Below are positions 9,142 through 19,037 of a stretch of 28,734 nucleotides of DNA, in pieces; position 1 is the first letter of the stretch, and every line of letters starts with the position of its first letter. Where the stretch lies: NCBI GenBank assembly GCA_025769875.1, contig JAGFNK010000633.1:1-28734 (forward strand). The letters run 5' to 3'. The translations under genes and the position numbers were made by a program. Below the pieces are notes generated by a model that worked only from the letters and a program-made list of their open reading frames with translations, had not been told where the DNA came from and ran no database searches. The stretch comes from Russula earlei (lineage: Eukaryota; Basidiomycota; Agaricomycetes; Russulales; Russulaceae).

Positions 9142-10193
9142 CACTTTTTGATTGGCCGATCTTCAGTGATGACGGGATTCTCCAGATGCAACATGAGTCT
9201 TGCCCTTCGCTTCGCCTTGCCGTTCAAAGGGTAGCAGGCGAATCGGTCGGAGAACAGTTTGTCAAATTTTGATCTTGATCTTGTTCCGCTGACGGCTTTG
9301 TTCTGTTCATGACCTGAAAGAGGCACGGGAACAATATCAAAAAGCGAGGTTGTTCGTAACATGGCAGTCAGATGGGCCGAAGGAGGATGGCGTGCGCGGG
9401 GCCGAAGCTGATAGTGGTTATTGAGAGGACGCAAATGACATATGAATGTGTTGATGACTTTGCTGGGTCATACATCCCTGTCGCTCTGTTGTCGGGATAT
9501 CGCCCATTTTCGTTTGGATGCCCTCGGAACACAGGTGACCATGCCTTGTCGTCACCATAAACATGTAGTACCCCACCCGGAGTTAAACAACAAATTACGA
9601 CGAACACAGCTTCCACCACTGAAGAGACCAGTTTCTGGAACATCACTGCGTCACCACTAGTTCCGGTTTTTGCTTGCTTACTGCCAGTAAGCAAGCAAAA
9701 CCGGAACTAGTCCAAATAGACATTAGGCTGGTACCCACCCCAATCCTTGGCATTTTAAATCCATGGTGGATGCGTCGGGGCAGACAAGATGTGTGTCGTC
9801 ACTATTAATGCACAGAGAGCTGGAATAGTGGGGCCTAAAACGACTTAAGATGTAGGAAAGGGAGGCAAAGAATGACATGCTATCCACACACGATCACAGG
9901 ACCGGGCATGATCTAGACCCGCTCCCAGAAGTGTGGGCGTGCTGAAGTCGATGAAGTCCTTCGAATACCGGCTCAATTTGTTCGAAAAGACCCCTTGGAC
10001 AGATCATGAACTCTTCCGCGTCTAATCGTAGTGGCCGTTGCGTGACCTGATTGAGTTGTTATGTCTGCTGCGCGAGGCAGTATGCCTGGAGTCAGCCCTG
10101 GGACAACATGGACACTTGCTAATCGCGGATCCCGTGGAAGTTCGAGGAATTGCTCAAGAGTGGGGTGATGTGCAACTGAGGTTTGGCTATGAC
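9142..10193. other. Segment of about 1.05 kb present only in duplication copy 2
   Basis: Copy 1 runs from GGACGAAGAAGAAATGG (about 5655) into GGCGGATGTTAG (about 5685). In copy 2 the same two blocks, GGACGAAGAAGGAATG and GCGGATGTTAGG, are about 1.05 kb apart. The segment contains a 56-bp palindrome (9656-9711) and minus-strand frames that look partly protein-like (FLELPRDPRLASVHVVPGL near 10120). No clean terminal repeats were found at its edges, so it may be an insertion in copy 2 or a deletion from copy 1. Confidence 0.55.
9656..9711. repeat. Near-perfect 56-bp palindrome
   Basis: The arm ACTAGTTCCGG, then T-run, then GCTTGCTTACTG is followed almost at once by its reverse complement. The only mismatch is one base in a T/A run (five T against four A), and the loop is one or two bases. 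It could form a long hairpin or cruciform. Function unknown. Confidence 0.9.
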
Positions 10194-10365
10194 TAGCGGA
10201 TGTTAGGAAGCGAAACATCTGAAGGAACAAGACTGGGGACTGACACTCACCATCAATGGGTGCTAGATTGGAGAATGTGTAGAGCCCAAATGCGAACGAA
10301 AGACATACATGAATCCAGAGGCAGAGGAACGGAGAACTGTTCAAATGTTCAATTGCCGAGGACAT
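9973..10365 (-). CDS. Doubtful minus-strand frame, possibly an old exon
   Basis: A 130-codon frame. The C-terminal half (SHSQTSVAHHPTLEQ, FLELPRDPRLASVHVVPGL) is protein-like. Only its upstream half (beyond about 10200) has a counterpart in copy 1, where that part is broken. No family recognised and no splice model is convincing. It could be chance. Confidence 0.2.
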   Translation of the reverse strand: MSSAIEHLNSSPFLCLWIHVCLSFAFGLYTFSNLAPIDGECQSPVLFLQMFRFLTSASHSQTSVAHHPTLEQFLELPRDPRLASVHVVPGLTPGILPRAADITTQSGHATATTIRRGRVHDLSKGSFRTN

Positions 10366-10824
10366 CGCTGGCTTGATCCAGAGGCGGAGTCGTATTATTT
10401 GGCACTGCTATTTATGCTGGGCGATTCAACCACGAGCCGCCGTGTAAAACTCAGCTATAGGGGGCGTGGGCGACGCTGGGCACCTTTTCATAAATAAGCG
10501 TGCCGCCGCTCGTGGGTGGTGGGTCCTTCATCACGCCAGGCGCTACATTCACACTGATGAGCTCTCGCCTGTACGTCGAGCAAGCTTCACTGACCATTTC
10601 TGAAGTAACTAAGCCTCATATAGTCGTTTTTGGCCTCCTGTCTCATTACTCACTGGCTTCGTCCAGTCAGTATTGCCTTGCGCTCCCCGCCCCTCGACTG
10701 CTATTAGTGGGTTTTCACAAGCCTCACGGAGATGGAAAAATCGCGGATATCGCCGGAGTTTGTCTTTTGCACGGCGTTCATGACGATCACTGACCTATCG
10801 ATTTAAGACCAGGTAACAATCGGC

Positions 10825-12242
10825 ATGCTCCCCGATGATGTCCTAGTGGAAATATTCGTTTTCTATGTGGATGTCTTGGACATGACCATGACGTCAAGTG
10901 AATGGCATACACTGGTCCATGTGTGTCAAAGATGGCGATATATCGTGTTTGCATATCCGCGTCACCTGAACCTGCGACTCTTGTACACCGGAATAAGGCC
11001 AATGACTGAGATGCAGCTGGACGTCTGGCCAGTGCTTCCGATAGGGATAGTACAACAACTTGGGCCATATCCACCCGAGGTCTCGAAACCGTACTTCGAC
11101 CCTAGCTGGAGAAACATAGGTACCGCACTCGAGTCGGAGCACCACACTCGAATATGTGAAATCATCTTGGGCCGCATTCCATTTCGACCTTGGGAAAGAT
11201 TGGCATCAGCGATGCAGAAACCATTCCCGGAGCTGACATTTGGATGGAAAAGAATACTGTGACGTCCATTCCGGATTCATTCTTAGGCGGATCTGCGCCT
11301 CTTCTGCAAGTTCTCTGTTTGGGAAATTGCGCGTTTCCAGGATTGCCCAAACTACTTTTGTCTTCCAATCGTCTTGTCGTTCTTATCCTTTGGGATATTC
11401 CCCATTCTGGGTACGTTTTACCCACAGCGATGGTCACCGCCCTGTCGGTCATGTCCAGACTTGAAGGCCTTTCCGTTGGATTCCAATCCCCCCTATCTCG
11501 CCCCGATCCAGAAAGTCGACCTCCACCTCCGCTCACACGCTCTGTCCTCCCCGCTCTCACCGATCTCGAGTTCCAAGGCGCTCACGAGTACTTGGAGGAC
11601 TTACTGGCCCAAATCGAAGCTCCCCTCTGCAACGAATTCGAGATAAGATTTTTCATGAACCTCGACTTTGACGTCCCCCAACTTCATCAGTTGATCAGTC
11701 ATGCAGAATGGTTCAAGACATGCAAAAAAGCGTTTGTGTACACTTCCCATCATGCAATTCGATTTGCAATCTTCAGAGAAACACCTCAGTTTCCGAGCCT
11801 CTCCTTGGAGATCATGTGCACACAGTTGGATCGGCAGCTTTCCTCGTTGACCCAGGTCTGCAGCTCATCCTTGCACCTCCTCTCCTCTTTGGTACGGCTC
11901 GACATTGTGGATCCTGTTCCTCCAAATCCACAGTCATACTGGACAGATGACATGGAAACCACTCAATGGGTGGAACTCCTGGAGCCATTCACTGCTGTGA
12001 AGGATCTGCGCCTAGACGATCAAGTAGGGCGACATGTCTGCTGTGCGCTGGAAGAGCTCGCGAAAGAAAGAGTAACAGAAGTGTTACCGGCTCTACAGAA
12101 GATTTTCTTGTGCGGCCTCCAGTCGAGAAGAAAAGCTCGGAGATTTGTAAAACAGTTCGTCACCGCGCGACGACTCTCTGATTGCCCTGTAGCTGTCTAC
12201 CCTTGGAGAGACCGGGGAAAATACGAGAGAGAATTGTTCTAG
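10825..12242 (+). pseudogene. F-box-like protein, copy 2, broken by a 10-bp deletion
   Basis: Paralogue of the gene at 6241-7665. The first frame (10825-11262) carries the F-box (MLPDDVLVEIFVFYVDV, EWHTLVHVCQRWRYIVF) and matches residues 1 to about 135. The remainder continues in a different frame to the stop at 12242 and matches to the C-terminus. The break is at 11236-11241: copy 1 has ACATTTCTGTACATTTGG (6634-6651) while copy 2 has ACATTTGG, so 10 bp between two ACATTT words are missing. No other stop or frameshift is seen over 1.4 kb, so inactivation looks recent. If expressed it would yield a 145-aa F-box-only protein. Confidence 0.87.
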
Positions 12243-12820
12243 CGTCCAGCCAGGATTAGTGAACCGTTCATGCTTTCTATCCGAACAGCATCTACCTATG
12301 CGATTGTGGTTATTCCGAGCACCCTGGTTGCCGTACCACTACTCGGATCTCGTATCTTTCTAACCCCGTATGACACCTTAAATATGTTATACAGAACAGT
12401 CATCGGTTAACGTTTCTTCCAAGCGCGCACTCTCCTCACGTCTCTTGTTAATTCTAAAGGACGTCACGCGGTTTTTGAGCCACCCCCACACATAAGGACA
12501 CTGCATCAGGGAAACACCAGTGTACTAGAAATGACTATAGTAATTCTAGTCACTTCTAGTCACTTGTGAGAGTGAGGACCTCCCTCATTTCGGCTCATCG
12601 TCGGCAATGACGTGATGTCATTCGACTGTGGACTGGGACTAGGAGTGCATGGCGTCGACAATCGCAGCGCGCGCCAGCGACGTGGTAACCGCTGCGTTAT
12701 TGGCCTGCGTTGTGTTGCGTACTGAGACTTTGGCGTTCGTTCCGTCGGCGGTAGGCCTCAACTTGCCGTCGAGTCGCTACCGTTTGGCAGTACCGTTGGC
12801 GGTCCTCTTCCAGCGCATAT
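12243..12820. repeat. 3' flank of F-box copy 2
   Basis: Begins like the flank of copy 1 (TTCATGCTTTC.ATCCGA, ACTACTCGGATCTCGTATCTTT). From about 12370 it contains a block (CTTCCAAGCGCGCACTC, CTTGTTAATTCTAAA, CACACATAAGG) absent from copy 1 but present in the relic at 2040-2180. It then rejoins the copy 1 flank at GAGAGTGAGGA. It includes a short AT-rich pair of near-repeats, TCTAGTCACTTCTAGTCACTT (two units of TCTAGTCACT). Confidence 0.6.
12597..12670. repeat. Recurrent motif, occurrence in copy 2
   Basis: ATCGTCGGCAATGACGTGA, then ATGGCGTCGACAATCGCAGC (12649-12668), as in copy 1. Confidence 0.65.
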
Positions 12821-12900
12821 GTCGTGCTAGGTTGATTGCCTTTGGGAGCGTCCCTCTGTGGCAAAGGCCACGCCGCCAACCCACTCCCAGACATCACGTA
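12821..12900. repeat. Truncated third copy of the duplication unit
   Basis: GTCGTGCTAGGTTGATTGCC, TTTGGGAGCGTCC and GGCCACGCCGCCAACCCACT repeat the first 80 bp of copy 2 almost exactly, then similarity stops near 12900. It marks the right boundary of the tandem array. Confidence 0.8.
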
Positions 12901-13095
12901 AGAGCCGGGTTAAATAAATTTGCAAAGATCGGTGTAGTTGTGTATTAGTACAAGCTTATCCTTAGGGCAATAACCTTCAAAAACATGCCGGCGGCACATC
13001 AACCCCCACTCTCATCCGGAGGGGGGAGGGAGTGCGTATCACAAAAGAGCGCACACTCGCACTCGTCGGAATTTGGAACACAAAACGTCCATCCA

Positions 13096-13729
13096 TCAGT
13101 GGGAGTCTTCCAGTGCAGCCAGTTTATCCACGAGATCATCCATAACGTCTCTTTGAGGCGTACCCTGACCACCGACGGCGGAAGTGTCGGCGCTTCCGCC
13201 CTCCCCCGGTTGTCCCTGTTGTAGATCCAGCGCGGCCGCGCCGGTCTTCACAGGCACGAGTGGTGCACTGAGGGGCTCAAACCCAGGCGCGATTCGGCGC
13301 AGCGCCTCGCGCTTCCGGCGCTGCTTCTCGTCTTCCCGCGCGCGGAGATACGCCTCGCGGCGGGCCGCTTGCGTCGCCGTCATCGCGTGGCGCTTGGATG
13401 CGACGTTGAGGATATGGGGTTCAAGGGTGAAGGGGTAGACAAACTGCAAGGTGAGGCAGTATGTACGATGAGCTCGATCATATTCGCTGCGGGTTGAGCA
13501 AGGGGACGCGCGGTGCGACGGACGACTCACATATGCATTTACGTTTTCTGGGAGCGGATGGATGTCCGGGGGGAGCTCTACCTGGGATCGAGATGCATCA
13601 GTGAGGGGACTGGGGATGCCGAGTCCCGGGTGGGGCGGTCTGTCCAAGCTTGGCGGGTTGTTTGACTCACTGGTCGAGGCACGCGTAAACTGGGAGACTG
13701 GATGAGCGGAACGCGAGATGCCGCAGCAT
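13096..13729 (-). CDS. Small basic protein, possibly mitochondrial, 161 aa
   Basis: Three exons on the minus strand: 13671-13729, 13531-13609 and 13096-13443, with GT-AG introns of 61 and 87 bp, read in one phase to a TGA. The start MLRHLAFRSSSLPVY has Arg and Ser but no acidic residue, as in a mitochondrial presequence. Exon 2 carries ELPPDIHPLPENVNAY (31-46), running into FVYPFTLEPHIL (47-58). Residues 62-96 form a very basic predicted helix (REAYLRAREDEKQRRKREAL) followed by IAPGFEP. The tail is low-complexity and ends MDDLVDKLAALE. The sequence looks conserved-protein-like, but I cannot name the family. The first acceptor is ambiguous: another CAG at about 13581-13583 would put a stop after exon 1, which favours this model. 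Confidence 0.68.
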
Positions 13730-14259
13730 AATGAGCCTTTGCTACATTCTGATTAGATATTAATGATATGGAAAGGTTGACGGCGTACACTGGTCTTGAG
13801 ACATCAAGTTGACACGGACCAGACAGTAATGGTCACGTGGGGGGCTCACCAGTGACATTTCGAGTAAATTAGCCCAGATAAGATGAAATCTCCACCTAAT
13901 TTCACAAATCCTCCAGCAAAATCCAATTTGCTTGTTAAAATTCCCCGAGCGCTAGTCCAGAGTCGGTCTACGAACGAGAGATCTGTCTATCCGAATCAAG
14001 GACGTAGGAAAGACGGAGGAAAGTGAGATAGGAGGGAGGGACAGATAACACATGTGAATGAATGGTGAGCACCCCAACACAAACTCGATTCGGTCCGTCG
14101 TCGGCAACCGACGACGTGGTCGAGTGAGAGTGCATGGCCTCGACGATCGCAGGGCCCCTACGGACCTGGCTTCTCTCTCAACATTGTGTCAAAACACAAA
14201 TGACATGTGCGACTAGATTGACATTCTTCACAGGCGACATACGACAGTCAGACGAGGGA
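13730..14259. other. Intergenic DNA with one copy of the recurrent motif
   Basis: Between the start of the 161-aa gene and the SDR stop. It holds the CGTCGTCGGCAACCGACGACG motif and ATGGCCTCGACGATCGCAGG near 14097-14152, related to the ends of the F-box units. The rest shows no gene. Confidence 0.5.
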
Positions 14260-15501
14260 CTAGATGTCTTTAACCTGCTCTTCACACCAATCCCACAACT
14301 TCTTCCCAAGCTCAGAATCGAGTACCTTCTTATGTGGAAGCGTGACCCGCGCCCAACAAGTGAGATACTACGCTTTCACACGTGAGACAGTGTATTAGGG
14401 AGGAACACGAATACCCACCTTGCCATTGAGCCCTCCCGCATCGGGGGCAGTACCCGCATACAGCGAAGTGATCGCCCCGTATGAGACAGAATACGTTATC
14501 AGCCGTCCGGCACGCTGCACGAGCGAACCCGCATAACGCGCTAGATCCGTGTTGATGGCTCCCGGGTGCAACGAGATGGACACGATGCCGTCATCGCCGT
14601 GTTTCCGCGCAAACTCGTTCGAGAATAAGATGTTGCCCTACAGAGGAGCGAATTGGAGAACGAATCACGTCTGAAAAGGAGACATGGACTTTACAAACTT
14701 GCTTTGGCCATACAGCCTGGCCGTGCCGAGTGTCTTCCGCGCAGCGAGCGAACTATCTCCAAGTGCGAGCGTTGACCAACGAATACCCTCCGGGGCTCCC
14801 ATGTAGTGGCCAATGGAGCTCACATTGACAACTCGTACAGTTCCAGCAGGTGACCTCTTCGCCGTTGCCGAAAGAACAGGGACGAGCAACTTGGTGAGGT
14901 AAAAGTGACCTGCGAGCGTCTGACTGAGGATGTGATGGGAATATGAGAGGAAGTTAACCCCGGTTCGTACCTAACACGTTTGTTCCAAATTGCATGTCAA
15001 TACCCTGATTTGTAACCTGCTCGATCGGCGTATTCATAACGCCACTGCGTGCCTAATATTAGAGGGGGACGGCGCGACAAGAACGGACCGAGGGCGTACC
15101 CGTTGTTGTAAAGCGTATGAAGCTCGGATTCCTTGGCAATGAATTCTTCGGCGCCGGCCTTGATAGAGGCGAGGTCTGCCAAGTCAAGCTTTAGAAAGTA
15201 GATGGACTCTTTTCCTGTATCGCGTTTGAGTTCCTCGATCGCTGCTCGTGACTTCTCTTCAGAGCGCGTTGCGATATACACTTTGGCGCCGTTTGAGAGT
15301 AACACCTGTAGACGCTCATCGTCAGGAGAAAATGACAGTGTAGCAAGAAGCAGGGCACACTCGTGCTGTTTCCTTCCCAATCCCCCCATTACCGCCAGTG
15401 ATGATTGCAGTCTTCCCTGTCTGGTCGGGAACGTCAGCCGCAGTCCAGGTTGGCTTCGGTGGGACGAGTTGGCTGAAAACCCCGATCCGCTTCTCTGACA
15501 T
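14260..15501 (-). CDS. Short-chain dehydrogenase/reductase (SDR), NAD(P)-dependent
   Basis: 320 aa in six exons: 15361-15501, 15100-15305, 14971-15044, 14695-14909, 14419-14637 and 14260-14367. The five GT-AG introns are 51-61 bp and all phases agree. It is a classical SDR: the dinucleotide-binding motif TGGNGGIG is at 35-42, NNGG at 114-117, the catalytic Ser in NVSS (171/172), and the catalytic pair Y207/K211 in YGQSKF. HPGAINTDL follows at 236-244. The C-terminus (LDSELGKKLWDWCEEQVKD) is typical of fungal members related to retinol dehydrogenase/WWOX-type reductases. It oxidises or reduces an alcohol/carbonyl; the substrate cannot be told. No signal peptide is evident. The start at MSEKRIGVF is the nearest ATG before the domain. 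Decayed copies of its last exon lie 11 kb to the left. Confidence 0.93.
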
Positions 15502-16377
15502 GACCTTGGGCTGTCGAAGATAGGTGCTACGGGAAAGGGTGGTGGGAAGGAAGAGTGAATCAAGAAGACGGATGACTCTTTTGTGTTTTACAGTACAGGA
15601 ACGGTGGAACGGTGACCCGGATGTGATATATTCCGCGGAAGAACATGTGGTCGACTTGGGCGGCAATTTCATTCAAATGCTGACGTGGTTAGAAAGGGGT
15701 CCATCTACCCCTTGAACTTTCTGCCAATTGAACAGCGAACTATACGACCCACGGAACCGGATTAGATTAGTTTCGACATATAAACGCAAGGTGGTAGTGT
15801 GAGGCGCAAGAGATAAATGCTCACGAGAAGAGTGCACAACACGAGGCCCAGAAGAGGGTCACGAATAGGTCTGGAATGGGCGGCGCTCCGTTCCGCTCCG
15901 AACCTTAACAGAGGGGGCTGCGTAACGGGGCAGACGACACCCGTCCCGTGAGTGACCGTCATAGTACGGCCATATAACAACTGTGATTTGACTTGTCCTT
16001 TCTCCCCTTGGAGTGATCCCCTCACTCATGTGTCACTTCGTGATTTCATTCCATGCTTCACACCTACTGTAAGGAGACTTGTGAGCTGGTGTGGACCAGG
16101 CTGAATTGGAATGCACAGTGACCAACAAACTATCAAACCATACCAAGTCTTCCCTAACACACACCTATGACACTCCTGTTGCCATCTCCCCTTTCACTTC
16201 TCACTTCTCACCCCCATCACACTCACTGAAATCATCCAACAGAAAATGATGCCCACACCAAGGGGGTGGTGGAATGGGCATTTCACATATACAGTCAGAA
16301 CTTCTGTTTCAGCATGGAATTGCCCCCCCCCCCTCCTCCTATATACTGTCACCAACCCACCGACCATGCAGCTTACT
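15502..16377. other. SDR upstream region and left edge of the mobile-element block
   Basis: To about 16020 the composition matches the genic DNA; a TATA-like AATATATC on the minus strand (about 15624-15632) is about 125 bp upstream of the SDR ATG. After about 16020 the sequence becomes repeat-like with pyrimidine-rich runs and 11 consecutive C at 16323-16333. No gene supported. Confidence 0.45.
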
Positions 16378-16380
16378 TAA

Positions 16381-16934
16381 GGCCCCTTTTACCAACGGAG
16401 AATTCTTGAATCTTGGACTTGAACTTGGATTTTGGGATTTTCTGGGAGTGACGGGAATGACAGGTGTGATGTAATTGACATAATAAACTAATATGAGTCT
16501 ATTTCAAATATGAGTTATTTTTTGGTGTGATTTGCTGGGTTTACATGTGATATGTAAAATATTTTTTTTAACCCTTCCTTCCACTCCTTCCGAGTGGGGT
16601 ATTGCAAGCATGTCATTAAGGCAAAATATGTGTCACCAATGTGTGGGTGCACATCTTTGTGCAAATTTTGTATGTGCAGTTCTGGTGAAAATAGGGCTGC
16701 AAGCACCCAAATGTTGAGCTTGAGTCAGACTGCTCAACTCTGGGTTTGACACTAACACATCATGTGTAACCCCATATATGCAAATATGCAAATGACAACA
16801 GAAAAAAATGCATATTAATTTATTATATACATCATATCACTTACATCACTCCTGTCACTCCTGTCACTCCTGGAAAATCCTGAAATCCAAGTTCAAGTTC
16901 AAGATTCAAGAATTCTTGGTTGGTAAAAGGGGCC
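16381..16934. mobile_element. Tourist/PIF-Harbinger-like MITE, 554 bp, TAA target duplication
   Basis: Long inverted repeats of about 115 bp begin GGCCCCTTTTACCAAC at 16381 and end with its complement at 16934. Both arms share AGAATTCTTGAATCTTG, ACTTGAACTTGGATTT and a run of GGAGTGACRGGA-type words. TAA flanks both ends (16378-16380 and 16935-16937). A 3-bp TWA duplication with a GGCC-start terminus is characteristic of PIF/Harbinger-derived Tourist MITEs. The interior (about 300 bp) encodes nothing recognisable; a 63-codon minus-strand frame is probably chance. The right arm contains three tandem CACTCCTGT words (16855-16880). Confidence 0.82.
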
Positions 16935-16937
16935 TAA

Positions 16938-17568
16938 GGTACCTAGGTCCAGGGAGCTTTCAAGGATTGCAATGATGGCCTCTTCATCAACATAATTGTC
17001 CAACCAAGCTTCCTCCTTCTCTTTTCAATGCAGGCATGTTAAGGCTCCAAAGTGCCTGAAATAAGATCAATGGTTGCGTCTATGAATGCGTCCTACCAAT
17101 GCAGATATGCTTGAGTCAAGCAAGCAATACTCGTGGAGGGGAAGGAGTGTTAGATCCTTCTGGAGTATGGAAACAAGATGAGAGGGGCTCTGCAGATGGG
17201 GTAGGAGTCAACTGTTTGGGATTGGCAAACTAAGTTGAGCTTAGGGCTCAACTGTTACAACTGGGGCCCTTATATAGCCCTACAGGGATAAGGTTTGTGC
17301 TACTGTAGTACTGGTTGGTGCTATAGAAGCAAAATGCGGCTCATAGAAGCGAGGTTGCTTCTATGTAAATGATCTCAGTGCTGGAAGCATTAAGTGCTTC
17401 CCTAGTGGCAATCTCGGTGTCATAAGTACTTTCCTAATCAAGGAAGTGACGTATGTGGTGGTACAGGAACATCTGGGACAGAAGCAATGCTACTCATTGC
17501 TTCTTCAATACATCTTTAGAAAGATACAATAAACACGTTCCGAACGCGATATCAATGAACATAAATGA
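16938..17568 (-). mobile_element. Possible LTR fragment, minus orientation
   Basis: Read on the minus strand the region has a promoter-like GGGCTATATAAGGGCCC (about 17267-17283). It also has several strong small hairpins, such as GAAGCAATG..CATTGCTTC, and the order expected of an LTR leader. A frame beginning KEKEEAWLDNYVDEEAIIA (about 16975-17030, minus) may be the start of an element protein, cut by the MITE. I found no paired LTR or target duplication, so this is an inference from composition and the TATA box. Confidence 0.25.
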
Positions 17569-17808
17569 TCAAGATCTGACGCACGCATGATGCAATTGGT
17601 GCAGTCCATAGTTCAGGTGTTCTGGCATCTTCTGGACCCTAAACCACTCGGTAACAAGGCATCCTAGAAGGTGTGTTCTGTGCCTTTCAGCACCTTTTTT
17701 GAGCTCAGAAAGGCCAGATTTTAAGATGTCATGAGGATTTGAGGGCATGGAGGATTGATTGGCTTCCAGGTGGCATTGTGGAATCCTGCTGGCTTTGGAA
17801 TCATGCAC
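17569..17808 (-). CDS. Doubtful 79-codon frame in the mobile-element block
   Basis: MHDSKASRIPQC... ending HLNYGLHQLHHACVRS. It is somewhat protein-like but has no recognised motif and no splice context. It may be a fragment of a retroelement or captured gene. Confidence 0.15.
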   Translation of the reverse strand: MHDSKASRIPQCHLEANQSSMPSNPHDILKSGLSELKKGAERHRTHLLGCLVTEWFRVQKMPEHLNYGLHQLHHACVRS

Positions 17809-18039
17809 TGTTGCCCCTTTGTACCTTTTGCTGCTTTAGCTGCACTCAGTTGAGTTTTGTGCCCTTCCTTCTGCCAACATCAGAATTGTGATGATTGTGT
17901 TTGACATCCTGCAAGGATGCTCCATGTGTTCACAAAATGTGCTACCATTGTTAGAATATATGACCATTGTAATATATTGGTTAAGCATGCAATGAGTATG
18001 TGTGCAGCGGCCAAATGTGTGTGCAGCATATGTGCATGG

Positions 18040-18760
18040 GAATTGCTAGATAAGATTAAGCAAGGCACTCAGTATTGCACATGTAAGTGATCACTATAAT
18101 GTATTATCTAGATAAGATTAAGCAAGGCACTTATCTAGGTATGAGTCCACTGCACATATGTGATATAACAAAGTAACATACCTCAGTATCATGCACATAA
18201 GCAATCACTGAGGGGAAAGATGTACTAAGTAAGCTACTGTTTAAGTAAACAAGTCTGCAGGCTATGCAAGCCTGTGATTATAGGCAATCAAAGGTAAATC
18301 TCAGCTGATCATCAGCTGTGCTATCTATGAGATGAGATGTAAACTATCTGAATCACTAACTAAGATCACATCATAAATATATCAATCAAAAGGATCTCTC
18401 AGTTGCCATTGCACCCACATGATTGACATTAATTGTTGAATTGCACAGTGATAAGGTAGATTAGATTGTAGTAGATCTAATATAATATTATTCAGTTTCT
18501 GTGAGACAAAACTTTTGTGTCATATTTACCTAATAAAATGTTACTACAATGCATAATCAGCTACTGATAAGATCATGAGATAGTAAGTACTTACTTCAGT
18601 TTCTGTGAGACAAAACTGAAGTATCTACTGTATGTATGATGCTCTTAAGTATCCAAGAGCATCCCTAATTATGATATCTGTAGTAACTATCAAATTGTTT
18701 TCATGATCACTTTATGCTAGCTACTGATTGTCTTAGATCATACTATCAATTTGCTATTGT
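18040..18760. repeat. Hairpin-rich AT-rich repeat region
   Basis: Contains a 24-bp direct repeat CTAGATAAGATTAAGCAAGG(CACT) at 18046-18069 and 18108-18131. A 23-bp direct repeat TTCAGTTTCTGTGAGACAAA(ACT) lies at 18491-18513 and 18595-18617. Hairpins include CTTCAGTTT/AAACTGAAG (about 18594-18621), GATGCTCTT/AAGAGCATC (about 18639-18664) and CAGCTGATCATCAGCTG (about 18303-18319). No gene. Probably remains of small foldback or MITE-type elements. Confidence 0.55.
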
Positions 18761-19037
18761 ACATGTTGCAGCAACTGAGCTGAAACACTTATGTGGTCCA
18801 GGCCTGTGGACTGCCCAGACAGTTTAGGCTGATGTGTCAACACCTCAGCTACTCTTTATCTCAACATTAATTGCCTACAATCTTATCTCATGTGCACTAT
18901 CTTATGTGGGCAATCATGACAGCCAGAAGGTGCACTATGAAGGAAGTGGGATGAGAGAAACCCACAAAAATGAAAAGAAAAAAAGAGAAAAAAAAGCACA
19001 TAGTTCAATGCGTGGAAATCGTGCATTGTGTGCCATC

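Larger units (their letters stand above)
8082..12820. repeat. Tandem segmental duplication, copy 2 (about 4.7 kb)
   Basis: Same order of blocks as copy 1, in direct orientation and directly abutting it. It is longer mainly because of about 1.05 kb at 9142-10193, and because of about 190 bp around 12370-12560 that instead resembles the old relic at 2040-2180. The part before the F-box holds only broken frames. Confidence 0.85.

Noticed and set aside
9368..9694. Possible aspartic peptidase fragment (YDPAKSST on the minus strand)
   Set aside because: Only one eight-residue resemblance, no catalytic DTG, and the surrounding order does not fit the family.
15762..16025. 87-codon minus-strand frame with a hydrophobic stretch (LGLVLCTLLVSIYLL)
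   Set aside because: One hydrophobic run in a short isolated frame upstream of the SDR; no splice or promoter support.
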